Made by a program: the position numbers and the translations under genes. Below the pieces are notes generated by a model. That model saw only the letters and a program-made list of their open reading frames with translations. It did not search any database and was not told the DNA's origin. This document shows, piece by piece, positions 1-7,606 of a DNA stretch of 64,000 nucleotides; the stretch's first letter is position 1; each line of letters opens with the position of its first letter. Source of the stretch: CAYTBN01 sp964436045 (GTDB lineage: Bacteria; Myxococcota_A; UBA796; UBA9615; CAYRNR01); the NCBI GenBank assembly GCA_964436045.1, contig CAYTBN010000025.1:28722-92721 (forward strand), read 5' to 3'.

Positions 1-389
1 CCTACAAGTCGGCCGACGGCGGCAGCGAGGGTGGCGACGAGGGCGGCGACGAGGGCGGCGAGGAAGAGGGCGGCGACGAGCCCACCTCCGAGGAAGCCTC
101 GGTCAGCGAGTCCGGCTCCGTGGCCAAGGATGAGTGGAAGCACTTCGGCCCCTACCCGGTCGCCGCCGCTGGCGCCCTGCTGGCCGAGATGACCGGTACC
201 GGCGACGCCGACCTGTACGTCAAGGTCGGCTCCCAGCCCACCAGCGAGCTCTACGACTGCCGCCCCTACGCCAGCGGCTCCGACGAGAGCTGCGACATCG
301 ACGGCCCCGGCGACGTCTACGTCTCCATCAACGGCTACGCCGATACCAGCGACTACGCCCTCGAGATCGCCTACGACGCCGCGCTGTAG
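1..389 (+). CDS. C-terminal part of a secreted protein with a PPC domain (partial)
   Basis: The gene is cut by the left window edge; the reading frame is entered at base 3 and ends with TAG at 387-389. The visible part starts with a low-complexity Gly/Asp/Glu linker (repeats of GGDE). It then has one beta-sandwich-like domain with the features of the bacterial pre-peptidase C-terminal (PPC) domain: an acidic GTGDADLYV strand, a YDCRPY segment and a closing DYALEIAY strand. PPC domains usually sit at the end of secreted proteases and are often removed during maturation. The catalytic domain would lie upstream, outside the window, so the enzyme class cannot be named. An internal GTG at 120 lies inside the domain and is not a believable start. 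Confidence 0.75.
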   Translation, partial: YKSADGGSEGGDEGGDEGGEEEGGDEPTSEEASVSESGSVAKDEWKHFGPYPVAAAGALLAEMTGTGDADLYVKVGSQPTSELYDCRPYASGSDESCDIDGPGDVYVSINGYADTSDYALEIAYDAAL

Positions 390-465
390 CTCTCCCCCTC
401 TCTCTTCCTCTCCCTTGCCCTTGCCCTCTCCCTGACCCGAATCCCTGCGATTCTCGACGCCCCAG

Positions 466-481
466 GGGCAGCGAGCTGCCC
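466..481. terminator. Hairpin between convergent genes
   Basis: A perfect 6-bp stem (GGGCAG / CTGCCC) with a 4-base loop lies between two genes that converge on it (stops at 389 and 520), after a long C/T-rich tract. It has no clear U-tract on either side. It could be a shared terminator, but this rests only on position and the stem. Confidence 0.3.
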
Positions 482-519
482 ATGTGAGCTGGCGATGGGG
501 CTGAGCGCGAGACCGAGAT

Positions 520-1251
520 CTACCGATCGACCGCCCGGGTCTGGACGATGGTGATCAGGGCGCGGTCGTCGCCGTTGAGCTTGGAGGCGCCGACCACCGT
601 GGTGTCGCCGGGGCGGGTCTCGAAGGTGGTCTCGACCACGGTGTCGAACAGGACCTGGGTGTTGCCGTCGTTGACGATGGTGCGGGGGCGGTACAGGTGG
701 AACGCCACGTCCACCGACTCGTTGCCGCGGGCGTGGGGCTCGATGCGGACGTAGAAGCCCTTCTCACCGCTGACCCTCAACTCGGCCTCGGTGCCGTCGG
801 TGGTCTTGATCACCGCCGTGTCGAGCTCCTCCCAGACGTTGTACTGGAACAGCGCCTTGAGCTCGTCGGCCACGTCGGGTAGCCGCTCGAGTGCGGCGAA
901 GTCGTCGGGCTGCTCGGGGTCGTCCTGGGCGGCGATCAGCAGGATCTGGAACGACCAGGCTGCCCGCGGGAGGTCGATCTCCGCCAGGACCTCCAGCATC
1001 TTGCCGACCAGCGCGGGCTGGTCGACGATGGTCAGGGTGCCCAGGGATTCGTTGGAGTCCAGGTCCCCGTACTTGCTGCAGAACGCACGCAGGACCCGCT
1101 CCGCGTCGTGGGGGCGGATGTGCTGCAGGTGGACCAGCTCGCGGCGGAGCTCGGGCTCTTCCGGGGTCCGGTTCTTGTCCGCCGCAGCAGCCGGGACCAG
1201 GGGGGCGCAGAGCAGCGCCAGGGTCGTGATGAGCAAGATGACTTTCGACAT
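520..1251 (-). CDS. Secreted protein with a secretin N-domain (NolW-like), 243 aa
   Basis: The protein begins with a signal peptide (hydrophobic LLITTLALLC, then PAAAA). Next comes a segment of about 70 residues (ELVHLQHIRPHDAERVL to VLAEIDLP) that matches the small N1/N2 (NolW) domains of secretins: a beta strand, a helix with the 'AERVL' pattern, then 'LTIVDQPALVGKMLEVL'. No secretin pore region follows. The second half is beta-rich and resembles the linker parts of type II/III secretion components. The ATG at 1251 is chosen over the GTG at 1263 because GGAGGAA lies just before it. It is the last gene of an ECF sigma / anti-sigma operon, 35 nt after the anti-sigma gene, so it is probably envelope cargo or a target of that regulator. 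Its own role is unknown. Confidence 0.7.
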   Translation of the reverse strand: MSKVILLITTLALLCAPLVPAAAADKNRTPEEPELRRELVHLQHIRPHDAERVLRAFCSKYGDLDSNESLGTLTIVDQPALVGKMLEVLAEIDLPRAAWSFQILLIAAQDDPEQPDDFAALERLPDVADELKALFQYNVWEELDTAVIKTTDGTEAELRVSGEKGFYVRIEPHARGNESVDVAFHLYRPRTIVNDGNTQVLFDTVVETTFETRPGDTTVVGASKLNGDDRALITIVQTRAVDR

Positions 1252-1286
1252 GGTTTCCTCCACCGGACGGCGTCGCGCCGCGCCGA

Positions 1287-1763
1287 TCAGAATTGGACGT
1301 CCTTGGACATGACCCAGATCACCTGGATCGACGGGTTCCCGGTGGCCATCCGGATCTCCACGCGCTCGTCGGCTTTGGCGACGGCCGTCGGCGGCAGAGA
1401 GGTGGTCGACACCTCCTCGGAGGGAGGTACGTTCAGCAACAGGGCGAGGAGGACCGCAGCCGCCAGGGCCAGCACCGCGGCGGTCCTGGGCGGCCGCAGG
1501 GGCAGTCCGAACAGGCGGTGGGGCCTGGCAGGCGCGTCACACAGCTCGGGCGCGGACAGCAGGGCGGACAGCTCGGCGTCCGTCAGCGAGTCATCGTCGG
1601 TAGCGGCCAGGGCATCCTGGACCAGCCCCAGATCCCGGTCGTAGGCCTCGGCCTCGGCGCGGCAGGACTCGCAGCCTGCCAGGTGTTCGTCCATCTCGAC
1701 GGCGCGAGCGCCATCCAGTTCGCCGTCCAGGTGGTCCAGCAGCAGGTCGTGATCGCACCTCAT
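1287..1763 (-). CDS. Anti-sigma factor with zinc finger and one membrane segment
   Basis: A 158-residue protein. Its N-terminus carries the anti-sigma zinc finger: Cys3/His5, then His27-x3-Cys31-x2-Cys34, as in the zf-HC2 / ZAS family. A Pro/Arg-rich linker leads to one hydrophobic segment at about residues 93-111 (AAVLALAAAVLLALLLNV), with a short C-terminal part outside. Such proteins hold an ECF sigma factor at the inner membrane and release it on a signal. The start overlaps the sigma factor stop by 4 bp (ATGA) and is preceded by AAGGAGGG, so the two are translationally coupled. The short external region gives no clue to the signal. Confidence 0.88.
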   Translation of the reverse strand: MRCDHDLLLDHLDGELDGARAVEMDEHLAGCESCRAEAEAYDRDLGLVQDALAATDDDSLTDAELSALLSAPELCDAPARPHRLFGLPLRPPRTAAVLALAAAVLLALLLNVPPSEEVSTTSLPPTAVAKADERVEIRMATGNPSIQVIWVMSKDVQF

Positions 1764-2386
1764 CGGGACCCTCCTTCCAGATCGGGGTGGCGCGTGGCCA
1801 GGTAACGCCGGATCCGCTTGCGCGCCGAGTGGCAGTACCCGCGCGCGGTGGACGCGCTGCAGCCCATCAGCTGGGCGACCTCGGTGGCGGCCAGGCCGTC
1901 CACGTGGCGCAGGGTGAACGCCGTCCGCTCGGTGGGCGCAAGCCCGTCCAGGCAGTCCCGGACGGAATCGAGCAGCTGACGCCTCGCGGCGACCTTGTCC
2001 GATGGCGGCTCGGCGGATGCCACCGCTGGCAGCTCGTGGCAGGACCGATCGGGGGCCCGGCGCCGCGCGGCCGACAGCCGATCGCGGCTGACGTTGGCGG
2101 CGATCTGGCGGACGTAGGGCTCCAGCGGCCGGTCGGGATCCAGGCGCTGCCAGGAGCGGTGGAGGCGGACCATCACCTCCTGGCAGACCTCGAGGGCGTC
2201 CTCACGGTCGCCGAGGTAGCGCAGGGCCACGGGTAGCGCGGTGCGGGCGGCTCCGGCCAGAACGCCATCGCGGGCGACCCGGTCTCCGTCGATTGCCCTG
2301 TGCAACAGCGACCGACCCTCGTCCACCCGCTCATCCTCCCCGGCGGCGATCTTCCAGATCAACGTGCTGGCGCCGGCACCCGTCAT
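1760..2386 (-). CDS. ECF-type RNA polymerase sigma factor
   Basis: A 208-residue sigma-70 family protein with regions 2 and 4 only. Region 2 runs over about residues 45-110 (DALEVCQEVMVRLHRSW, then the YVRQIAANVSRDRLSAARRR segment). Region 4 covers about 140-195, with the usual 'L.PTERTAFTLRHVDGLAATEVAQLMGCSASTARGYCHSARKRI' pattern, shown here only by its helix-turn-helix ends (EVAQLMG and STARGYCHSARKRI). It directs RNA polymerase to a small regulon and is usually held by the downstream anti-sigma factor. The ATG has GGAGAGCGG just before it. The first of three co-directional genes, it overlaps the next by 4 bp. Confidence 0.92.
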   Translation of the reverse strand: MTGAGASTLIWKIAAGEDERVDEGRSLLHRAIDGDRVARDGVLAGAARTALPVALRYLGDREDALEVCQEVMVRLHRSWQRLDPDRPLEPYVRQIAANVSRDRLSAARRRAPDRSCHELPAVASAEPPSDKVAARRQLLDSVRDCLDGLAPTERTAFTLRHVDGLAATEVAQLMGCSASTARGYCHSARKRIRRYLATRHPDLEGGSR

Positions 2387-2518
2387 CCGCTCTCCCGATT
2401 CCCGGGCGCCGCCGGCTCTCTCCGACCGTCACCCTCCCCCTTGATACCGGCGGGCGGGGCGGGGCGGAGCGTTGGGCGGGAATGTTCTTTTCCGAATTCC
2501 CCAAAAACCCTAAACTGA

Positions 2519-2548
2519 TTGAAGTCGGCTGTCCGAGCGTGGTAGAAG
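2519..2548 (+). promoter_or_regulatory. Sigma-70-like promoter
   Basis: TTGAAG (2519-2524), an 18-bp spacer and TAGAAG (2543-2548) lie in an AT-richer stretch upstream of the lipoprotein gene at 2580. The -10 is weak but the -35 and spacing fit a housekeeping promoter. Confidence 0.45.
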
Positions 2549-2579
2549 CGCTGCCCCCTGGGGAGGGAGGGTTTTGCGA

Positions 2580-3359
2580 ATGTCGCTACGAAACACACTC
2601 ATTGTTGCGTTCATCGTGGGCCTGGTGGGCTGTTCGGCCGAGTTGCCGGACCTCTCCCCCCAGGACTCCGGAGCCTCCGTGCAGTGGCCCAAGCCCGACG
2701 TGGGCCGCTACCTGGTCGAGACCGCAGACGAGGTGGAGTCCTTCGAGGACGCCGACCTGCGCGCGTGGGGCGCTCCCGGGCAGGCTGTGGTTGTCGAGAC
2801 CGGCTCCGGGATCGCCCAGGTGATCGACGAGGGCTCCCAGCTGACCCACCGGCTGGCGGACGACCGCATCGCGCTGGCCGGGCAGCGGGCAGTGGCGATC
2901 CAGGTGACCAGCGGCGACGACGCTGGCCTGGCGACGCTGACCTCCAACCCCTTCGTCCCGCAGGCGCCCCACCTGCTGTTCACCCAGCTGAGCGAGGTGG
3001 ACGCCCGCGGCATCGAGCTGTGGGTCGAGGTGATCCCCGAGGGCGAGGACAGCAGCCTGATCCACCAGCTTCCGGTGGTCACCGGCGGTCACCGTCCGGG
3101 ACTGGAGACCGACGACGCGCGGCTCGTCGAGTTCCCCGAGATCGGCTACGACGAGGGGAACGCAGGGTCCCCCGTGTTCCAGGCGGTGGACCTGACGGCC
3201 TTCTTCGCCCGCCAGGTCTCGGTGCAGGTGCGCTTTTCACAGCGGACTGTCGCCGCACCGCACGATTTCTTCAGCTTGATCGACGACGTCTGTGTGGTCG
3301 AGGTGCCCGAAGCCTACCAGGACGAGATCCCGGTCATCGGCCCCGACTGGACCCTGTAG
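2580..3359 (+). CDS. Lipoprotein of unknown function, 259 aa
   Basis: The protein has a lipoprotein signal peptide (SLRNTLIVAFIVGLVGC, lipobox LVGC), so it should be anchored in the envelope. The mature part has a pattern of beta strands with an EDADL..WG start and a late HDFFSLIDDVCVVEVPE segment. This suggests a carbohydrate-binding-like jelly roll that ends in the 'xFxLDDV' strand common in such modules. I do not recognise a named family. ATG 2580 is used rather than TTG 2574 because GGGAGGGAGGG sits 8 nt upstream. It stands alone between the sigma factor operon and the inositol locus. Confidence 0.7.
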   Translation: MSLRNTLIVAFIVGLVGCSAELPDLSPQDSGASVQWPKPDVGRYLVETADEVESFEDADLRAWGAPGQAVVVETGSGIAQVIDEGSQLTHRLADDRIALAGQRAVAIQVTSGDDAGLATLTSNPFVPQAPHLLFTQLSEVDARGIELWVEVIPEGEDSSLIHQLPVVTGGHRPGLETDDARLVEFPEIGYDEGNAGSPVFQAVDLTAFFARQVSVQVRFSQRTVAAPHDFFSLIDDVCVVEVPEAYQDEIPVIGPDWTL

Positions 3360-3365
3360 ACCCGC

Positions 3366-3923
3366 TCAGCTCCCGGAGATCTCTCCCTCGCTGGTGCAGA
3401 ACCGTGAGCCCGTGAGGTGGTGGAGGAGGCGGAGCCCGTTGTCGAAGTTCCAGCTTCCATCGACGAAGTGACGCGGATCGGCCGACGCAGCGACGATGCG
3501 GGCGATGATCAGCGCGGAGATCTCCAGATCGACGATGCGCTCCACCCGGCACTCCAGGGTCGCGATGGCCTCGTCCACCAGCGGCGCGGAGATCGCGGAC
3601 GGCGCCTGTCGGGTCAAGCCGAAGCGGGCGAACTTGTCCTGCTCGGTCTTGCCCGAGGTACGGCCGCAGCCGAGGACGGCGCTCGCGTGGCTGGCGTCCA
3701 TCACGTTGAATCCCAGCTCGCCGGTATGCTCGATGATCGGGTAGCTGAAGTGGCTCTTGCCGCTGAGCAGGGCCAGCAGGGGCGGATTCTTGCGCACCGG
3801 CATGTTCCAGGTGACCGCGAACAGGTTGTCCCGGTCGCCGTCGCCGCAGCTGACCAGGACCACGCAGCCGGGGTTGAGGACCTTGTAGGCGGTGGTCAGG
3901 GGCTCGATGACGTTCTTGTCCAT
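3366..3923 (-). CDS. Flavin reductase-like FMN-binding protein (flavoredoxin type)
   Basis: A 185-residue protein of the flavin reductase-like / flavoredoxin family. The split-barrel fold is indicated by VVLVSCGDGDRDNLFAVTWNMPV, the PPLLALLSGKSHFSYPII strand-helix, the ELGFNV strand and the later CRVERIVDLEISALIIARIVAA. Members bind FMN and transfer electrons from NAD(P)H or ferredoxin-type donors, in the cytoplasm. It starts 2 nt after the iolB stop and is the last gene of the inositol operon. A redox step in that pathway is possible, but no specific reaction can be inferred from sequence. Confidence 0.8.
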   Translation of the reverse strand: MDKNVIEPLTTAYKVLNPGCVVLVSCGDGDRDNLFAVTWNMPVRKNPPLLALLSGKSHFSYPIIEHTGELGFNVMDASHASAVLGCGRTSGKTEQDKFARFGLTRQAPSAISAPLVDEAIATLECRVERIVDLEISALIIARIVAASADPRHFVDGSWNFDNGLRLLHHLTGSRFCTSEGEISGS

Positions 3924-3925
3924 GG

Positions 3926-4756
3926 TCAGTCTCCGGACGCTCGGCCGCCGATGGGCAGCGTCAGCGCCTTGCCCTCCCAGTCGTCCCGCATCCAGCGGTA
4001 GTCCGGATCGTCGGCCACTGCGGTCGATCGTTCGGGCCCGGCCAGGAAGTTCAGGTAGTACACATTGGATCCCGGCGCCGCCACCACCGGGTGGTGGCCC
4101 TCGGGTACCCGTACCACGTCCCCGTTCCGGGCCAGCACCAGCTCATCCAGGCTCGCGTCCGGCGAATAGACACGCTGGATGGCGAAACCCTCGGCGGGGT
4201 CGACGCGGTAGTAATAGGTCTCCTCGAGGTACGGGGAGTCCTCGCGCCCGTCGTGGCGGTGGGGCGGCCACGACGACCAGTTGCCCGACGGAGTGTAGAC
4301 CTCGAACACCACCAGCCGCTCGGCGGGCAGGGGTGGGGCCAGCACATGGGTGATCTGGCGGGTGACGTTGGCCCCGCCGCGCATCTCCACGAACATCTCC
4401 TCCGGCGCGATCCGCCGCGCCGGGTGGACCCCTTCGGCCGGGGCGCTACCCATCGCCAGCTCGCAGCCATCGCCGGCCTGCAACACGTAGGGGGTGGAGG
4501 GTGGCAGGTACACCACGGCGGGGAGCTGTTCGAACACGCTGGTTCGGTGCAGGTCGTGGGCCACGCCCGCGGCGTGCACCACGGCCCGGCCGCTCAGGGG
4601 CACGATCAGCAGCTCCTCGTGGCCCGTGCCGCCCTCGATCCGCTGGTCCGCGTGGAGCTGGAGGACGGAGAACGACAGGAAGCTCCAGCCCGCGCTCTCG
4701 GGCGTCACCCGCAGCCGGACACCCGGCCCCGGACGAGACCGGTGCAGCAGGGTCAT
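3926..4756 (-). CDS. iolB: 5-deoxy-glucuronate isomerase
   Basis: A 276-residue double-cupin protein, the normal size for IolB, which turns 5-deoxy-D-glucuronate into 2-deoxy-5-keto-D-gluconate. Recognisable parts are the N-terminal cupin (FLSFSVLQL, then the TGHEELLIVPLSGRAVV strand pair) and the metal-site motif of the second cupin, WPPHRHDGREDSPYLEETYYYR. This is followed by VRVPEGHHPVVAAPGSNVYYLNFLAG, in which further His residues complete the site. The ATG overlaps the iolG stop (ATGA). It lies between iolG and the flavin reductase-like gene in one tight minus-strand operon. The family assignment is firm. Confidence 0.95.
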   Translation of the reverse strand: MTLLHRSRPGPGVRLRVTPESAGWSFLSFSVLQLHADQRIEGGTGHEELLIVPLSGRAVVHAAGVAHDLHRTSVFEQLPAVVYLPPSTPYVLQAGDGCELAMGSAPAEGVHPARRIAPEEMFVEMRGGANVTRQITHVLAPPLPAERLVVFEVYTPSGNWSSWPPHRHDGREDSPYLEETYYYRVDPAEGFAIQRVYSPDASLDELVLARNGDVVRVPEGHHPVVAAPGSNVYYLNFLAGPERSTAVADDPDYRWMRDDWEGKALTLPIGGRASGD

Positions 4757-5757
4757 CGGACCTCCTCCACCCGCACCGGACGTCCCTCGCGGCAGCTGCG
4801 CGCCGCGGCCAGTCCGATCCGCAGCCCCTCGATGGCGTCCCGGGGTCCCGGATCCGGCGCTCGCTCCCCGAGCAGCGCGGCCGCGAAGGCCTCCATCTCG
4901 GCGCGGTACGCAGCCTGGAACCGGTCCATGAAGAAGTGGTAGTGGTCCGCCTCGTAGCCACCTTCGCGGAAGCGGGTGACCGGGGTCTTCGGGAGAGCCT
5001 CGACCACCAGCTTCCCCGCCGAGCCGAACACCTCGGCACGGATGTCGTAGCCATACACCGCCCGCCTGGAGCTCTCGATCACTCCCAGCGCCCCGCCGGC
5101 GAAGCGGAGCAGCGTGGTGGCGGTGTCCGTGTCACCCAGCTCGCCGATGCGCGGGTCCACCCGCACCGCTCCCCAGGCCTCCACCTCCTCCACCTCACCG
5201 ACCAGGAACCGCGCCATGTCGAACTCGTGGACGACCTGGTCCAGGAACTGGCCGCCGGACACCTGCAAGTAGGCCAGGGGCGGCGGCGATGGGTCGCGGC
5301 CGACCGCGCGGAACTGTTCGATCTGTCCCACCGCTCCGGCATCGATCTGGGCCTTGGCACCCGCGAAGCCGGCGTCGAAGCGGCGATTGAAGCCGATCTG
5401 GAACGGCACGCCCGCCTGCTCGACCAGCCGCATCGCCGCGCGGGTGGCGCCCAGATCCAGGGCCACGGGCTTCTCGCAGAAGATCGCCTTGCCCGCCCGG
5501 GCGGCGGCCCGGGTCAACGAGGCGTGGGTGTCCGTCGGGGTGACGATCACCACGGCGTCCACCTCGGGCGACTCGATGGCCTCCTGGGGGTCCGCCAGCG
5601 CGCTCTCGGCCCGGCACAACCGCTGGGCGGCCTGGGCCGACTCCTCGACCGGGTCGACGACCGCCACCACCCGGACCTCCGGGATCCCGGCCAGGGAGCG
5701 GGCGTGCTCCTGGCCCATCCGTCCACAGCCCAGCAACGCCACGCCGATGTCGCTCAT
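4753..5757 (-). CDS. iolG: Inositol 2-dehydrogenase-like oxidoreductase (Gfo/Idh/MocA)
   Basis: A 334-residue NAD(P)-dependent oxidoreductase. The Rossmann motif is GCGRMG near residue 10, and the family's catalytic motif EKP lies near residue 95 in FCEKPVALD. The substrate-domain segment is GFNRRFD...GGQFLDQVVHEFDMARFL, with the Asp and His expected of inositol dehydrogenases. With iolB, iolE and iolD nearby it most likely oxidises myo-inositol to scyllo-inosose, although the family also includes other sugar dehydrogenases. Its start overlaps the transketolase C subunit stop (ATGA), and its stop overlaps the iolB start. Confidence 0.87.
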   Translation of the reverse strand: MSDIGVALLGCGRMGQEHARSLAGIPEVRVVAVVDPVEESAQAAQRLCRAESALADPQEAIESPEVDAVVIVTPTDTHASLTRAAARAGKAIFCEKPVALDLGATRAAMRLVEQAGVPFQIGFNRRFDAGFAGAKAQIDAGAVGQIEQFRAVGRDPSPPPLAYLQVSGGQFLDQVVHEFDMARFLVGEVEEVEAWGAVRVDPRIGELGDTDTATTLLRFAGGALGVIESSRRAVYGYDIRAEVFGSAGKLVVEALPKTPVTRFREGGYEADHYHFFMDRFQAAYRAEMEAFAAALLGERAPDPGPRDAIEGLRIGLAAARSCREGRPVRVEEVR

Positions 5758-6677
5758 GCCAGTACCTCTCGCACCCGTTCCGCCACCCGCGTCGGGCTCA
5801 GACCGTAGCGCTCCAGCAGGAACTCGTTGGGGGCCGACTCACCGAACTCGTCGTCGACCCCGATCCGCACCACCCGCGCCGGGGCGTGGGCCGACAGCAC
5901 CTCAGCCACCAGCCCTCCCAGGCCCCCGATCACGCTGTGCTCCTCGGTGGTCACCACCGTGTCGAAGCCCGCCAGCTCCTCCACCAGCGCGGCCTCCTCC
6001 AGCGGCTTGATGCTGCCCAGGTGGATCACCGCCGCGTCGATCCCGTCGGCTGCCAGCCGCTCCGCCGCCGCCAGCGTCCGCGGGGTCTGCACTCCGGTCG
6101 AGATCAGCGCGATGTCCGAGCCTCCGCGCACCCGGACCGGCGCGCCCGGGACGAAGCGATATCCCGGGTCGAACACGGCGGGCGAGGGGTCCCGCGCCAG
6201 GCGCAGATAGACCGGCCCCTGGTACTCCATCGCCCAGCAAATCATCGCCCGGCACTCGTGCTCGTCCGCTGGCGCCAGCACCGTCATCTCCGGCATCGCG
6301 CGGACGATGGCGAGATCCTGCACGTCCTGGTGGGACTTGCCGGTCACCCCGGTCAGCATTCCGGAGTAGGCCCCGGCGATCTTCACGTTGGCCCGGGTCT
6401 GGGCCACCAGCATCCGCAGTGGATCCGCCGCGCGGTGGGTCAAGAAGACAGCGAACGAGGACACCCACGGCACGAAGCCCGTGTGGGCCATCCCGGCCGC
6501 CGCGCCCACCAGGTTCTGCTCGGCGATTCCCATCTCGATGAACCGATCGGGGCAGGCCGCGTCCACCATCGAAGCCATCGTCGAGTTGGCCAGGTCGCCG
6601 TCCAGCACCACCAGCCGCTCGTCGTCTTTCGCCAGCTCGATCAGTGTCTCGGCCCACACCACCCGCATGGCCTTCAT
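5754..6677 (-). CDS. Transketolase, C-terminal (pyrimidine-binding) subunit
   Basis: A 307-residue second half of a split transketolase. It contains the Pyr domain, with the cofactor-activating Glu53 in EMGIAEQN and the WVSSFAVFLTHRAADPLR helix, and then the C-terminal domain (VVTTEEHSVIGGLG). ATG 6677 overlaps the stop of the N-terminal subunit (ATGA) and has GAGGGGGG upstream, so an upstream start in the same frame is rejected. The usual substrate motif DGxTHQ reads T112-G-K-S-H116-Q, so the Asp known to shape acceptor choice in E. coli transketolase is Thr. The gene sits between its partner subunit and iolG, which is unusual company for a pentose-phosphate enzyme. Confidence 0.9.
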   Translation of the reverse strand: MKAMRVVWAETLIELAKDDERLVVLDGDLANSTMASMVDAACPDRFIEMGIAEQNLVGAAAGMAHTGFVPWVSSFAVFLTHRAADPLRMLVAQTRANVKIAGAYSGMLTGVTGKSHQDVQDLAIVRAMPEMTVLAPADEHECRAMICWAMEYQGPVYLRLARDPSPAVFDPGYRFVPGAPVRVRGGSDIALISTGVQTPRTLAAAERLAADGIDAAVIHLGSIKPLEEAALVEELAGFDTVVTTEEHSVIGGLGGLVAEVLSAHAPARVVRIGVDDEFGESAPNEFLLERYGLSPTRVAERVREVLA

Positions 6678-7546
6678 CGCGGCATCCCCCCCTCGTCGAT
6701 GCCCAGCTCGACCCTGGCCCGCTCCAGCTCGTCGTCGTTCGGGACGCGGGCGTGCCACAGGTAGTTGCCCTCGGTGAACGACAGGCCGTGGCCCTTGGCT
6801 GTGTGGGCGATGATCGCCGTCGGGAGCTGACCGCCGGCCTCGGTCCGGGCGTCCTCGCAGGCGCCGATGAAGGCGTCGCTGTCGTGGCCGTCCACCTCCA
6901 CGGGGTTCCAGCCGAACGCGGCGAACATCGCCGCCGGATCGAAGCCTGCCCAGGGATCCCGGCGGTCGCCCTTGCCGCCCGCGTCCGCGCCCTGCGGCCA
7001 GCCGTACTGCTGCAGTCCGTTGTAGTCGAGGATGGCGGTCAGATTGCCCAGGCCGTGGCGGCGGGCGGCGTGGGCAGCCTCCCAGATCATGCCCTCCTGG
7101 ATCTCGCCGTCGCCGAGCATCACGAAGGTGTGCAATCCCAGGCCCCGGCGGCGAGCGGCCAGGGCGACGCCCATGCCGAACGAGAGGCCCTGGCCTAGCG
7201 AACCGGTGGACGCCTCGACTCCGGGCAACCGGGTCATGTCCGGGTGGCCCTGCAGGCGCGAGTCGCCCTTGTCGAAGGTCGCGAGCTCTGCGACCGGGAG
7301 GTACCCGCGCAGGGCCAGCACCGTGTACAGGGCCACCGCCGAGTGCCCCTTGGACAGCACGAAGCGGTCCCGATCGTCCCAGTCCGGCTGCTCGGGTCGC
7401 ACCCGCAGCACACGGAAGTACAGGGCGATCAGCATGTCCATCGCCGACAGCGGTCCGCCGATGTGGCCGGCGCCGCTGTCGTGCACGGTCTTCATCACCA
7501 GGTAGCGCCCGCGCCGGGCCAGCCGTTCCAGCTCCACGTCGCCCAT
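6674..7546 (-). CDS. Transketolase, N-terminal (thiamine diphosphate-binding) subunit
   Basis: A 290-residue first half of a split transketolase. Visible motifs are HDSGAGHIGGPLSAMD, the SKGHSAVALY segment, and the thiamine diphosphate/metal motif GDGEIQEGMIWEAA...DYNGLQQYG (GDG then N). It pairs with the downstream C subunit to move a two-carbon ketol unit between sugars. ATG 7546 is preferred over ATG 7564 because GAGGGAGGAG lies just before it. It is the first gene of the minus-strand operon transketolase-iolG-iolB-flavin reductase. Split transketolases are common in bacteria; its place in an inositol operon is what stands out. Confidence 0.92.
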   Translation of the reverse strand: MGDVELERLARRGRYLVMKTVHDSGAGHIGGPLSAMDMLIALYFRVLRVRPEQPDWDDRDRFVLSKGHSAVALYTVLALRGYLPVAELATFDKGDSRLQGHPDMTRLPGVEASTGSLGQGLSFGMGVALAARRRGLGLHTFVMLGDGEIQEGMIWEAAHAARRHGLGNLTAILDYNGLQQYGWPQGADAGGKGDRRDPWAGFDPAAMFAAFGWNPVEVDGHDSDAFIGACEDARTEAGGQLPTAIIAHTAKGHGLSFTEGNYLWHARVPNDDELERARVELGIDEGGMPR

Positions 7547-7593
7547 GGACTCCTCCCTCGCCATGACGGCCTACACCCTACACCGAACCGGGA

Positions 7594-7599
7594 TAGAGT
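7594..7599 (+). promoter_or_regulatory. -10 element of a predicted leaderless transcript
   Basis: TAGAGT ends 7 nt before the ATG at 7607, so transcription from it would begin at or next to the start codon. No good -35 is seen. The pattern recurs at other genes in the window. Confidence 0.45.
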
Positions 7600-7606
7600 A
7601 GTGGCG

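Noticed and set aside
5754..7546. The sulfoquinovose transketolase (sulfo-TK) pathway
   Set aside because: A split transketolase is shared with it, but the neighbours are iolB, iolD, iolE and iolG, and no sulfosugar isomerase or SqwF-type gene is near.
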